From positions 1,133,559 through 1,197,558 of the forward strand of contig NW_008705561.1 of the NCBI RefSeq assembly GCF_000186865.1: a DNA stretch of 64,000 nt. Reading direction: 5' to 3'. This document shows, piece after piece, positions 9,337 through 18,654 of this stretch. Every line of letters starts with the position of its first letter. Positions within the stretch are counted from its first letter, which is position 1. The notes beneath the pieces were generated by a model. That model worked only from the letters and a program-made list of their open reading frames with translations. It made no database searches and was not told the origin of the DNA. This DNA is from Aureococcus anophagefferens (taxonomy: Eukaryota; Sar; Pelagophyceae; Pelagomonadales; Pelagomonadaceae). The translations under genes and the position numbers were made by a program.

Positions 9337-11277
9337 CTAGCGCGACGCCTGCTTCGTCTTCGACGGCGCGCGGCTCGACGTGACGCCCGGGACGGCCGTC
9401 TTGGTCGCCGTGCCCGAGATCTGCGTGTAGGGCCCCCAGGAGGAGAAGACGCTGGGCCCGTCGTCGCCGCCGAGCTTGTCCGCGAAGAGGTCGCCCGCGA
9501 GCCGCGCGGCCGCCTCGACGCGGCGCTTCTCCTTCATGCGGACGATCTTGTTGCGGACGATCTTGCGCCAGTAGGAGCCGTCCTCGTTGGGCTGGACCAC
9601 GGTGATGGCCCCCGACTCGTCGTCGATGAGGAGCACGGCCTGCTCGCCGCCCTCCTCGTCCGCGCCGCAATCCGCGGCCTCGCGGCCGCCGTCCGTCGTG
9701 ATCTCCGGGCCGTCGATGATCTTGCACGCCTCCTCGCCCGACGGCACGACGACGACGCGCCGGCCCGCGAGCTCGTCGAAGCCGACGACGAGGCCCAACG
9801 GCGCGAGCGTCGACGGGTCGTACTCGAGCAGCCGGCCGTCGTAGATGCCCAGCACCCGGCCGCAGTTGAGCTTCCACCACGCGACCGTCTCGCCGTCGAC
9901 CTCGCAGCCGGCCGTCGAGTCGACGACGCCCGTGTCCTCGTCGTAGGTCACGAAGCACTCGTCGCCCTCCTCGGGCTTGTAGACCTTCATGAAGGTCTCG
10001 CCCATCTCCTCGACGTCGTCGTGGCTGTGCGCGTAGACGCCGACCTCGTGGTTCTCGTCCGTGTAGGAGATCGTCGCGTCGAGGCGCACGGCGCCGCCGC
10101 GCGCGTGGTCGATGGTGCAGACCTCGAAGCCGTCGGCGTCGCCGCGGATCAAACGGCTCTGCTGGCGGCCGTCGCGCGACGCGCCGCCGCGCATCACGGA
10201 CGTCTGGACGAAGACGCAGGAGCCCCGGTTCGGGTAGGCCCCCTCGGACGGGTCGATCGTCGGGAACGTGATGCTGTCCTCGTAGTCCTGGCCCAGGTGG
10301 AAGTGGCCGGAGAACCAGGCCTTGACGCAGCGGTGCTTCCGGACGAGCTCGATGAACTTGCGCGTCGTCGCGCCGCCGCTGTGGTTGAGCCAGCAGCAGC
10401 CGTTGACGACGTGGTTCGCCTGGAGCACGCGGAGCCCCGAGCCGATGGGCGGCGCGTGCGTGAAGACGAAGATCTTCCAGCCCTCCGACGACGGGTGCGC
10501 CTCGAGCGTCTGCTCGAACCACGCGATCTGCGCGTCGTCGACCGTGACCTCGTGGGACGTGTAGCGCGCCTCGCGGAAGACCGTCGACCCCATGCCGACG
10601 AGCAGCGTCTTCTCCGCGATCTGGCGGCTGAACTGCGGCGTCGGCTTGCCGTGCAGGTCCATGAAGACCCGGAGGTTCTCCTCGTCCGTCGCGAACTCGT
10701 CGATGCCCTCGAGGTCGTGGTTCCCGCCGATGACCTCGTAGTCCGTGCCGAAGGACCCTAAAAAGTCCGCCGCGAGCTCGTGGCAGGCCGTCGTGCCGGC
10801 GAAGAGCTCGGCCGTCTCCTCGGGCCTGACGCTCTTGCTCTCGCCGAGGTCGCCGAGGCTCACGAGCGCCGTCTGCACGCCCCGGTCGCTGGCGTCCTCG
10901 AGGATCGGCACGACGTGCGACCGGCCCGTCGCGTAGTCCTCCATCTTCCGCGGGTCCTGCGACGGGGGCGCTCGGTTCTCGTCGCGCGCGCGGACGGGAC
11001 GGTCGGGCGGGGCGGGGTAGCGGAGGGGACGCCTCACCATGTGGAGGTCGCCGAGCACGGCGACGCAGAACTGGTCGCTGTCGGCGAGCTGGCACTCCTC
11101 CTCCTCCGCGCAAAGCTCGTCGGCGTAGTAGGTCTTGGACTGGAGGATCTCGTCGTCCTTTTCGTCGACCTGCTCCCAGGACCACGAGGCTCGTTCCCGG
11201 AGCGGCGCGGCGGCCGTGCGGGCGCGGGGCGCGTAGAAGGCGCGCGCCGGCGCGGCGAGGGCCAGGGCCACGAGCAT
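9337..11277 (-). CDS. Plastid-type calcineurin-like metallophosphoesterase
   Basis: Exons 11277-11038 and 10956-9337 encode about 619 residues; starting at the upstream ATG (11322) would give 634. The 81-nt intron (10957-11037) starts GTGAGG and ends GCAG. Removing it joins DLHM to DPRKMEDY, but it is stop-free and in frame, so retention would add 27 residues. Metallophosphoesterase motifs appear in order: GDLH, SLGDLGE, GGNHD, FTHAPP and SGHFH. The start at 11277 begins a signal peptide ending in ARA before FYAPRA, which resembles the heterokont A-x-A-F plastid signal. A long Asp/Glu-rich C-terminal region (about 270 residues) has no recognised domain. The substrate is unknown. It is divergent from the sulfotransferase-like gene. 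Confidence 0.85.
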   Translation of the reverse strand: MLVALALAAPARAFYAPRARTAAAPLRERASWSWEQVDEKDDEILQSKTYYADELCAEEEECQLADSDQFCVAVLGDLHMVRRPLRYPAPPDRPVRARDENRAPPSQDPRKMEDYATGRSHVVPILEDASDRGVQTALVSLGDLGESKSVRPEETAELFAGTTACHELAADFLGSFGTDYEVIGGNHDLEGIDEFATDEENLRVFMDLHGKPTPQFSRQIAEKTLLVGMGSTVFREARYTSHEVTVDDAQIAWFEQTLEAHPSSEGWKIFVFTHAPPIGSGLRVLQANHVVNGCCWLNHSGGATTRKFIELVRKHRCVKAWFSGHFHLGQDYEDSITFPTIDPSEGAYPNRGSCVFVQTSVMRGGASRDGRQQSRLIRGDADGFEVCTIDHARGGAVRLDATISYTDENHEVGVYAHSHDDVEEMGETFMKVYKPEEGDECFVTYDEDTGVVDSTAGCEVDGETVAWWKLNCGRVLGIYDGRLLEYDPSTLAPLGLVVGFDELAGRRVVVVPSGEEACKIIDGPEITTDGGREAADCGADEEGGEQAVLLIDDESGAITVVQPNEDGSYWRKIVRNKIVRMKEKRRVEAAARLAGDLFADKLGGDDGPSVFSSWGPYTQISGTATKTAVPGVTSSRAPSKTKQASR

Positions 11278-11382
11278 CTTGCCGGGGGTCCGAATCTGTA
11301 CGGCTCCAATCTTCACGGCCATGTCGATCGACGTCGATTAGATACGTCGATTGGCTCCGACTTGCACCTTCACTACTGGCAG

Positions 11383-11485
11383 TGGGCCGTGGTCGCCGCA
11401 TGCCAGCCCTTCCCGCGTATAATGCGATGTGCGCTTTCGGGTTGCTCGCATGGGCCGTGGTCGCCGCATGCCAGCCCTTCCCGCG
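11383..11485. repeat. 35-bp direct repeat pair, period 68
   Basis: Positions 11383-11417 and 11451-11485 are identical over 35 bases. The second copy is coding (WAVVAACQPFP) and the first lies just upstream of the start codon at 11427. This is a recent short duplication across the 5' end of the sulfotransferase-like gene. Confidence 0.9.
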
Positions 11486-12584
11486 ACCCGACCCGTCGAT
11501 CAAGTTCGGATTCTACCGGCAGCAGCGCCTGCACCGCGACTGGTCGAACCTGAGCGACGGCGGCCTCGGCGCCATCGTCGACCGGCTCGCGCGGCCGCGC
11601 TGCGGCGGCCGCTGCAGCGGCGCGCTGAGCGGCCCGCGGACGCCGACGACGCGCGCGAAGTTCCTCGTGCTCATGGAGCACGGCCGCGTCGGCAGCACGT
11701 GGCTCGAGATGCTCCTCGGGAACCACAGCGACGCGACGGTGATCGGGGAGGACCTCGCGGGCATGTGCTGCTGGTCCGTCGCCGAGGGCGCGGACCGCTT
11801 CCGCCGCTTCTACGAGCGCGAGGACGCGTCCGTCGCGCCGATCAAGCTCGCGCAGCGCCGCGAGTCCGTCGCGGGCGCGAGAGCGTTCGGCGCGATGCAG
11901 AAGTGGCAGCGGTTCCTCGACGTCGACGCGTTCGCGCGGCGCAACGCGACCTACGCGAGCCTCGCGGCGACCCTCGACGGCCTCCGCTTGATCTGCCTCG
12001 CGCGGCCGAACCCGGCGGCGGCGCTGATCGCCAACGTCGTCGGCGACGCGCACCAGGCGGCGTGCGGCACGCACGTCGTCCTCGAGAACGGGTCCGCGGC
12101 GCCCTGCGCCTTCGAGGCGCCGCGGGTCGACCCGTCGGACCCCCTCGTCGCCGGCCGCCTCGCGGGCCACCTGCGCCTCACGGAGGCCTTCCGGGAGACG
12201 TGCGCGGCGCGCGCGGCGATCCAGCCCGTCTTCTGGCTCCAGTACGACGACCTCCGGTGCCGCGAGGCTGCGACGACGCGGGCGCTCCTGGCCTTCCTGG
12301 GCCTGCCCCCGGCGACGCTCCACGCGGAGAAGATGCTCAAGCTCACGACGAACCGCTCCGAGCCGCCCGCGTCCGGCGTCGTCGCGGACCTCGCCCGGAG
12401 GCGCCACCCGCTCGGCGCGCTCCTCCTCGGCGCCATCGACCAGGCGGAGACGTGCGCCCCGGACTGCGCCGGCGGCCCGGGCTTCTGCGCCGTCGCGCAG
12501 CGGAGGGCGCCGTCCTCCGCCGCGGCGCGGCGGGCCCCTTTCGGGGTCGTCGCGCTCGCGTGCCTCGCCTGGGTATTACGCTAG
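11427..12584 (+). CDS. Sulfotransferase-like type II membrane protein
   Basis: A 385-residue protein from the ATG at 11427, opening with a hydrophobic anchor (MCAFGLLAWAVVAACQPFP). The segment FLVLMEHGRVGSTWLEMLL matches the 5'-phosphosulfate-binding loop of P-loop sulfotransferases (R-x-G-S-T/S). A basic LICLARPN region follows where the 3'-phosphate loop is expected, but that match is weak. N-linked sites and Cys pairs fit a Golgi-lumen enzyme. The predicted reaction moves sulfate from PAPS to a carbohydrate or protein; the acceptor is unknown. The C-terminus has another hydrophobic stretch (FGVVALACLAWVL). The stop codon overlaps the stop of the opposite-strand gene inside a shared CTAG. 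Confidence 0.65.
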   Translation: MCAFGLLAWAVVAACQPFPRPDPSIKFGFYRQQRLHRDWSNLSDGGLGAIVDRLARPRCGGRCSGALSGPRTPTTRAKFLVLMEHGRVGSTWLEMLLGNHSDATVIGEDLAGMCCWSVAEGADRFRRFYEREDASVAPIKLAQRRESVAGARAFGAMQKWQRFLDVDAFARRNATYASLAATLDGLRLICLARPNPAAALIANVVGDAHQAACGTHVVLENGSAAPCAFEAPRVDPSDPLVAGRLAGHLRLTEAFRETCAARAAIQPVFWLQYDDLRCREAATTRALLAFLGLPPATLHAEKMLKLTTNRSEPPASGVVADLARRRHPLGALLLGAIDQAETCAPDCAGGPGFCAVAQRRAPSSAAARRAPFGVVALACLAWVLR

Positions 12585-13034
12585 CGCGCCAGCTGGAGGC
12601 TCGTCATGAGACCCGCGACCGTGAGCTCGAGCTGGAAGACGTCCGTCTCGTTGTTGTACGTCATGCCGAAGACGCTCGCGTCCTGTGTCTCGAGCTCGTC
12701 GTGGACGCAGTCGCCTGCGCGCGGGCGTCGCGATAATAAAAAGAGGCGGGGACGCCGCCGCCGCGCCCTCCTTCTGGATGTTCGGGAGCGTGAGTTTGCC
12801 GCTGTCGTCGAGCGCGTAGGCCTCGCCCTTGCCCGTCGGGCTCTGGGAGCACTCGACGCTCAGGGCGCCGCGGAAAGAGACGTCGAAGGTCGTTCCGTCC
12901 ATGTTCGCGTACCAGGCCGTCTCGAAGGATTTGGAGCCGGCCGTAGCATTTCCGCTGTAGCTGCCCGAGGGCGTCTTCTTGGCTGCCGCGACGGCAGCCA
13001 GCAGGAGCACCGTGATCTTCTGGATGGGCAGCAT
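12581..13034 (-). CDS. Small secreted protein, unknown function
   Basis: Exons 13034-12767 and 12714-12581 encode 133 residues. The 52-nt intron (12715-12766) has a GCGCGG donor and a GCAG acceptor. The unspliced frame turns Arg-rich at once, whereas splicing gives a Cys-containing, evenly composed C-terminus (DCVHDELETQDASVFGMTY onward). The N-terminus is a clear signal peptide (MLPIQKITVLLLAAVAAA). Two Cys (CSQ, DCV) could pair. No family is recognised; a small beta-sandwich or lipocalin-like fold is possible but not shown. It is convergent with the sulfotransferase-like gene, with 4-bp overlapping stop codons. Confidence 0.7.
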
Positions 13035-13136
13035 CGTCTAGACGGCAAAGTGAGTTAACGTTGCCGAAGGCAACACCTCGTCAACGAAAGAGCTCGACGC
13101 CGCCATCCTCGTCGCGCGCGCGCCGCAAGAACCGCA

Positions 13137-13973
13137 ATGGCCGACGTCGCGTCCGTGCTCGCGACCCTCGAGCAGGAGCGCGAGGCGCACCGGCAGACGA
13201 AGCGCGCGGCGAAGCTCGCGGCGGACCAGGCGAGCGGCCTCAAGCGGGCCCTCGACGACGAGGCGAAGCTGCGCGAAGCCGCCGAGGCGCGCGCGTCGGC
13301 CTTCGAGGTGGCCCTCTTCGAGGAGCGGTCGCGGTCGACGCAGGCGCTGCGGCGCCTGCGCGAGGAGTGCGTCGCCGACGCCGCGGACGTCGCCGTGGCG
13401 CTCGTGCGCGACGCCCGGGCCGCCGGCGGCGCCGGCGGCCCTCGCGCGGCCGCGGCGTCCGCCGCCGGCTCCGCGGGCGCCGCGTCGTCCGCGGCGACGA
13501 CGTCGGACCCCGTCGCGGCGACGGCGGCCATGGCCGCGGGCCGCGCGTCGCTCGGCGAGGCGTTCGAACGCGCGCAGTCCGTCGGCGTCGGCGTGCTCTT
13601 CAAGGCGCGGCAGCTCCGGAGCCACCACGGCGGCGCGCTCCAGGCCGACGGGTCGCTGCTCAAGGAGACGGTGCTCGCCGTCGCCCACGGCTACGGCACC
13701 GCGCCGCCGCTGTCGCCCGCGGAGGCGTTGCCCGCGGCGCTCGCGTGCGTCGACTTCGCCGTCGTCGCCCTGCCGGCGCTGCTGGACAAGGCGGCGCCGA
13801 AGGACGGCGAGGCGCCGTCGGGCCTGCGGTCCATCGGCGCCGCGGGCATGTCCCTCCTCAAGGAGGTCGTCTTCGCGGCGGACGACGACGGCCGCGACGA
13901 CGACAAGCCCCAGCCGAGCCTGCAGCTGGCGGTCTCCGGCGTCGTCGAGGAGGACGACGGGACGTCCGTGTAA
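13137..13973 (+). CDS. Coiled-coil protein of unknown function
   Basis: A 278-residue protein with no intron. Residues 1-80 form a heptad-rich charged helix (LEQEREAHRQTKRAAKLAADQ, then RLREEC). An Ala/Gly/Ser linker follows, then a more ordered C-terminal half (LGEAFERAQSVGVGVLFKARQL to the end) finishing in an acidic tail. No enzyme motif or membrane segment is visible. It is divergent from the small secreted protein gene (about 100 bp between starts) and convergent with the mitoferrin-like gene (36 bp between ends). Confidence 0.6.
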   Translation: MADVASVLATLEQEREAHRQTKRAAKLAADQASGLKRALDDEAKLREAAEARASAFEVALFEERSRSTQALRRLREECVADAADVAVALVRDARAAGGAGGPRAAAASAAGSAGAASSAATTSDPVAATAAMAAGRASLGEAFERAQSVGVGVLFKARQLRSHHGGALQADGSLLKETVLAVAHGYGTAPPLSPAEALPAALACVDFAVVALPALLDKAAPKDGEAPSGLRSIGAAGMSLLKEVVFAADDDGRDDDKPQPSLQLAVSGVVEEDDGTSV

Positions 13974-14009
13974 CATTGTTTTTGTAGAGAAGCTTGGTTA
14001 AAATCGCCG

Positions 14010-15053
14010 CTAGGGCGCCGGCGGCGCGAGGGAGCGGATGAGGAGCTCGTAGGTGGTCCAGACGATGGCCACGGACGGCGCCTGGGCGAGGGCGCGCATG
14101 GTCGCGCCGCGGAAGAAGCCGCGGTAGCCGTCGGCCGTGTAGATGGCGCGCGCCGCGTCCGCGAAGCCGTTGTAGACCGTCGCGGCGCCGGTCGCCTCGG
14201 CCGCGTAGAGGCTCCCCGGCGCGCCCGCGGCGAAGGACGCGAGGCCCCGGCGGCCCGGCGCGCCGCCGGCCGGCGGGCAGGGCGCCGCGCGCCGCAGGTT
14301 CTGCGTCTGGAGCCGCGTCTTCACTACGTCCAACGGCGTCGTGAGCAGCGACGCGACCGCGCCCGCGGCGCCGCCGCAGGCCAGGAGCGGCGCGACGCCG
14401 AGGGGCCGGCCCTCGCGCCGCCGCTTGAGCGAGCTCTTGAGGTGCTCGTTGAGCGCGACGGACGCGCAGCCGTAGGGCACGTTCATCGCGAGCGTCGTCG
14501 GCAAGGACCGGTAGAGGCTCGCGAGCCCGCCGGAGCGCGTCGTCTCGCGGAAGCAGTCCACGAGGCCGCCGTAGTGGCCGAGCTGGAGGCGCTGCTTGAC
14601 GACGTCCGCGGGCGTCATGATCGCGTCGTGGCCGACGGCCGCGACGGCGCCCGCGACGGCGTTGACGACGACGGACGGCTCGGGCCGCCCCGCGTCGAAT
14701 GACCGCACGGCCTCGAAGGACCCGAAGTACACGGCGTGGGCCGGCACGCAGGCGATGGTCACGGCGCCGACGCCCCGCCAGAGCCGCAGCGCGCCCGCGC
14801 CGCTGCTGTAGCCGTCCTTGAGGAGCTCCTTCGCCGCGCGCACGCAGACGACGTCCGGCGCCTGGGTCCGCCCGCACTGCCCGACGCACTGCGCGTTCGT
14901 CTTGATCGTGTCCAGCGGGAAGACGAGGCAGTGCTCCGCCAGGCCCGCGCCCGACCCCGCGAGCAGGTGCGTTTGAAACGGGATGCCGCGCGACGCGTCG
15001 AACTCCTCGAGGTACTCGAGATCCGCGTCCCCGGCGTCGTCCGGGTGGTCCAT
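14010..15053 (-). CDS. Mitochondrial carrier, mitoferrin-like
   Basis: A 347-residue SLC25 carrier with three tandem repeats, each with the P-x-D-x-x-K-x-R/x-x-Q signature: PLDTIKTNAQ, PADVVKQRLQ and PLDVVKTRLQ. The first repeat reads AGSGAGLAEHCLVFPLDTIK and the second contains LAMNVPYG. Both are characteristic of mitoferrins (MRS3/4, SLC25A28/37), which carry Fe(II) across the inner mitochondrial membrane for haem and Fe-S synthesis. An acidic 30-residue N-terminus precedes the first helix. No intron is needed. A related SLC25 member with another substrate cannot be excluded, but the EH and MNVP positions favour iron. Confidence 0.85.
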   Translation of the reverse strand: MDHPDDAGDADLEYLEEFDASRGIPFQTHLLAGSGAGLAEHCLVFPLDTIKTNAQCVGQCGRTQAPDVVCVRAAKELLKDGYSSGAGALRLWRGVGAVTIACVPAHAVYFGSFEAVRSFDAGRPEPSVVVNAVAGAVAAVGHDAIMTPADVVKQRLQLGHYGGLVDCFRETTRSGGLASLYRSLPTTLAMNVPYGCASVALNEHLKSSLKRRREGRPLGVAPLLACGGAAGAVASLLTTPLDVVKTRLQTQNLRRAAPCPPAGGAPGRRGLASFAAGAPGSLYAAEATGAATVYNGFADAARAIYTADGYRGFFRGATMRALAQAPSVAIVWTTYELLIRSLAPPAP

Positions 15054-15867
15054 GGCGCGGCGTCGAAGGCGTCGGGCGGCGCGGGGGCGGCGCAGAACGA
15101 AGCCAAAGAGCGCGCGCAGATGGAAACCGGGCAGGCGGCGCCGTCGCCCGCGGAGGGCAGCGCGGGAGCGCCGCAGGCCTTTGTGGCCAGGGCAAAAAGC
15201 GAAGGTCGACCCGCGCGTGCCGCGACGCCTAGGGCACCAAGAACTCCGCCCTTACGCGCCGTGCAGGGAGACACCGCGGCCAGGGAGCGCCCGGCGGCCG
15301 TCGGAGTCCTGCCATCGGCCTGGGACGTCGTCGCGGCCTGCCAGTGGTGGCGTGCGCGCCGCGGCCACGTGTTCGTGAGGCTCATTCCGCCGGCGATCGC
15401 GGATAAGAAGGGTAACACGTCGCTGGATTCAAGTTTAGCTCGGCGTCGACCTTGGGCATGACGCGTCGCGACGGCGCCGCCGCCCTACGGCGACGGCAAG
15501 CGCCGAAGCGGGAAAAATTAAAGAAACACCGCTGAATTACCCCTCCCGAATCGCTGTCTTATCGCTCGGGGGTAGGCTTGGCGCGGCGACCACGAGAGCA
15601 TCGGCGCTCAGCTCTCGGCCCATCTTGTGCTATACGCCTATTTATCTCGCATTCCGAGCGCCCCCCGCCTCCTCAACTCCAGAAATCGCCCCTGACAAAT
15701 AGCCATGGCGACATCTGTGTTGACGCGCGCCGCGGCGTCCGCTTCCGGGGGCTCGCACCGCTCCCCGCAGCCAGCTGGCAGCCGGAGGCCCCATCGACAC
15801 GTGGAGCCGAAATTCCCGATTCCCGCGCAGGATCAACCCCTCGACGAGCCTGGAGGAGGACAACCAC
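15054..15867. other. Divergent intergenic region (about 0.8 kb)
   Basis: Lies between the mitoferrin-like and Cys-rich protein starts. No convincing coding exon is seen. The reading frame upstream of 15868 stays open back to a CAG before GATCAACCCC (near 15829), so a short upstream coding exon for the + strand gene is possible. A locally AT-richer stretch (about 15505-15560) is the best candidate for promoter elements. No RNA gene is recognised. Confidence 0.4.
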
Positions 15868-17579
15868 ATGGCGGACTTTGAGAGCGCCTCGTGGAACCGG
15901 GACAACGCGCGCGGCCGCGTCCGGCGACCCGGTTCACCGGCGGAAGCGTATCGTCGCTTCGCGCGCGCCCTGCTCGACCCGCGCGCGTCGCAGGCGCAGG
16001 CGCACTCGGGCGCCGTGGAGGCGAAGCACACGCCGCCGGCGGCGACGCCCTCGAGCTACGGCAACTTCATGCGCGCGCGCGGCGTCCGGTTCCGTCGGTT
16101 ACGGGAGAGGCAACCGACGCTTTTCGGACAAAAAAAACCACCGCCCCCCGCAGGCCGAAGCGCGTGCGCGCGGGCTCGTTCACGCGGCAGCGCACGGACA
16201 GCGGCGACGGGTCCCTGAGCGGGCGGCTGCGGTCCGCGAGCGACCTCGAGCGCGCGGGCCTCGTGACGGCGGCGCAAAAGGGCGCGCTCAAGGACATGAT
16301 CATCTACGGCGACGAGGCCCTGCGCGCGGCGCTGGACAAGTACCAGCTGGGCGACAGCGGCGAGCTCGAGAGGCTCATGCACGCGGGCCACCTCGACAAG
16401 CAGCTCGGCGCGTCGACGACGTCGTCGCCCGCGCGGAAATCGCGCGCGGGGTCCATCGACCTGCTCGCCGAGCTCGACCTCGAGGGCGCGCTGAGCGACC
16501 TCGCGGCGCCCGGCGGGCCGCGGAAGCCGCCGCCGAGCGCCGAGGTCCTCGGGCTGCCGCACGACGACCAGCTCATGGGCTTCGACATGGAGATGCCGTT
16601 CCTGTCCAACTTCTTCGAGGGCCAGCCGGGCCTCGCGCCGCCCGACGAGGCCTCGGGCCTCGCGCCGCCCCGGGGTGGCCGGAACCGGCGCTGCGGCTCC
16701 GTCGGGTCCTTCGGGAGCGCGTGCTCCGAGGACGGCCGCTTCGACTCGGGGCGCCACGACGTGCCGCGCCTCGGCTTCCGGGGGCGCTCCGACTCCCAGG
16801 GCTCCTACTGCTCCGTCGAGGGCTCGGACATCTCCGCGTCGTCGGCGCACCGCGGCGGCGGCGGCGGCGCGTGGGCGGGCAAGGGCCGGCGCGACGCCTT
16901 CGAGGACGACGCGCCCGCGGCGCCCGTGGGCCGGGGCCGCCGCGGCGCGGCGGCGGCCCGCGGCGGCGGCCGCCGCGGCGACGGCGCGGCGAAGCGCCGG
17001 GGCCGCCGCGGCGGCGACGACGACGCGCCGCGCAAGGCGGAGAAGAAGCCCGACGCGCACCCCGGCCCGGACCAGCCCATCGTCGCGTACCGCGGCAAGA
17101 TCTCGTCGACGGTCCAGGACGACCCGGACCCCGCGACGCTCAACGGCGGGCCCGCGCCGCCCTACGAGATGCTCATCAACTTCCCCCGGGCCAAGTCGCG
17201 CGCGGCGATCCACTGCGTCATGTGCGGCCGCCGGCCCCGCGAGCCCGGCGCGGAGTCGCCGCCGGCCAAGCCCGAGCCCGTCAAGCCCGAGGACGTCGAC
17301 CTCTGCAACCCCGTCGGCGACGTCGTCATCCCCCGCCAGAACAAGGACGTCTGCCGCGAGTGCGACAAGGCGCTGTGGCGCCACATGGCCAGCGACACGC
17401 ACTTCAAGTGGTGCAAGGGCTGCAAGCGCTTCCGCAACCTCACGGCCTTCGCCGAGAAGCTCGCGGCCTCCAAGTGCGACCGCTGCCGCGAGCGCGGCCG
17501 CCAGGGCTACATGCGCCGCAAGGGCGGCGGCAGCCCGCCGGGCACGCCGCGCCACGAGGACGACGACTGCGAGGGCTAG
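15868..17579 (+). CDS. Low-complexity protein with C-terminal Cys-rich zinc-binding region
   Basis: Exons 15868-16097 and 16154-17579 encode 551 residues. The 56-nt GT-AG intron (16098-16153) joins RARGVRFR to RPKRVRAGSF in frame. The body is basic and Ser/Gly/Arg-rich. The last ~130 residues hold four C-x2-C pairs (CVMCG, CREC, CKGC, CDRC) with His between them (HMASDTHFKWCKGCKRF), which suggests a structural zinc module, perhaps nucleic-acid binding. I do not know the family. The true start could be further 5' if an upstream exon exists. The 3' flank is C- and A-rich. Confidence 0.7.
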
Positions 17580-18117
17580 GCGCGGGGGCCGTGCCGAGCG
17601 CCGCGCGGCGTCGTGCCCCACGACGCCGCGCCGGAGCGCCCCCCCCCCGCGACGCCACTCGCCCCCCGCGACGCCTCACCTCCGGAGCTCCGCGCCGCCG
17701 CCGCGCGAGCCCGCCCGCCGCCATGCCGCCCGCCGCGCCCCTCTCGCGAGAGGGGCGGCGCGCGCGGCACCCCTCGCTACCACGACCACCACAAACAACG
17801 ACAAAAACACACAAAAACACACAAAAAAAAAAACGGCCGCACGCCGCGCGGCCACCGCTAACCGACACTGTTCTGTGAAACCACCACCCTGTTGTTTTCC
17901 GGGTCGGGCGCGCCTGGGTTCGCGTTGTCGCGGAGTGAGGGGCTAGATCCGGCGGGGGTCGCGTCGGCGGCCACTCGCGGTCGAGAATGGGCGGCGCTCC
18001 AGAATTTCGGGTGATTGCCGTGTTCTGAATCTTCTTTCGTAAATCCACCGGCTTCAGTGAGGTCGGAGAGGCTGCCCGCGCTTCAAAAAGAGGGTGAGCT
18101 GCCCGCGGGAGACGCAT
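17580..18117. other. Downstream flank with C-rich and A/CA-rich simple sequence
   Basis: Probable 3' UTR and spacer. It contains a C run near 17641, a CAAA/ACACAAAA-rich stretch (about 17790-17835) ending in a run of about a dozen A, and AT-richer sequence (18000-18090) before the small membrane protein. No coding exon or structured RNA is recognised. Confidence 0.5.
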
Positions 18118-18303
18118 ATGGATAACTCGCAGGGGACGAAGCAGGCCGAGTTCAAGCTCCGCGACACCTGCAACCACATCGAGGGCGGCGAGAAGGCGGC
18201 CCTCATCGTCTTCTCCGTCATTTGTTTGCTGGCATGGTCGCTCATGATCTGGTGGTACGTCGACGGCGTCGACTCGCGCGAGCGCATCCAAAAGCAGCAA
18301 TGA
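18118..18303 (+). CDS. Small single-pass membrane protein
   Basis: A 61-residue protein from the only ATG in frame. A polar N-terminus with two Cys/His (RDTCNHIEGG) is followed by one strong membrane span (AALIVFSVICLLAWSLMIWW) and a short charged tail (DSRERIQKQQ). The size and single helix resemble small respiratory or photosynthetic complex subunits, but no family is recognised. The flanking sequence is non-coding on both sides, and the composition is far more protein-like than neighbouring frames. Confidence 0.55.
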   Translation: MDNSQGTKQAEFKLRDTCNHIEGGEKAALIVFSVICLLAWSLMIWWYVDGVDSRERIQKQQ

Positions 18304-18654
18304 GGCCGCGCGGCGCCCCGCCCCCCGCGGCGGCCGATCGGGCAGCGCGGCGCGCCCGGCCCGAGGACGCGGCGACGACGCGGACGCGGACGCGGTCGCC
18401 GGCCGCCGCGCCGCGCGAGCCCCGCGGCGGCGCCCTCCCCCGCTGCGGCGCGCGCGCGGCACCACAGCGCCCGCGGCCCGACCGGGCTCGCCGCCGCCGG
18501 CGGCGACGACGGAGGACCTCGGGCGCCGCTCTCTTGGGCCCCGTTTCCCGCGAGCGCGAGGGAGCGAGCAACGTCGCGCGAGCGACGTCGCACCCTTAAA
18601 GTCGCGCCCCTAAGTATGTCACGTCCGTTAGGCGCGCCGCGCCCGGCGCCGGGC
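18304..18654. other. Intergenic, no feature seen
   Basis: About 350 bp of very GC-rich sequence between the small membrane protein and the LeuRS stop. Only Arg/Pro/Ala-rich shadow frames are present; I see no gene, RNA or repeat. Confidence 0.5.

Noticed and set aside
10957..11037. Reading the metallophosphoesterase as one uninterrupted exon
   Set aside because: The 81-nt stretch is in frame, but it starts GTGAGG, ends GCAG, is Pro/Arg-rich and separates the two halves of a conserved DLHM-DPRKMEDY block. Splicing is more likely, with retention possible.
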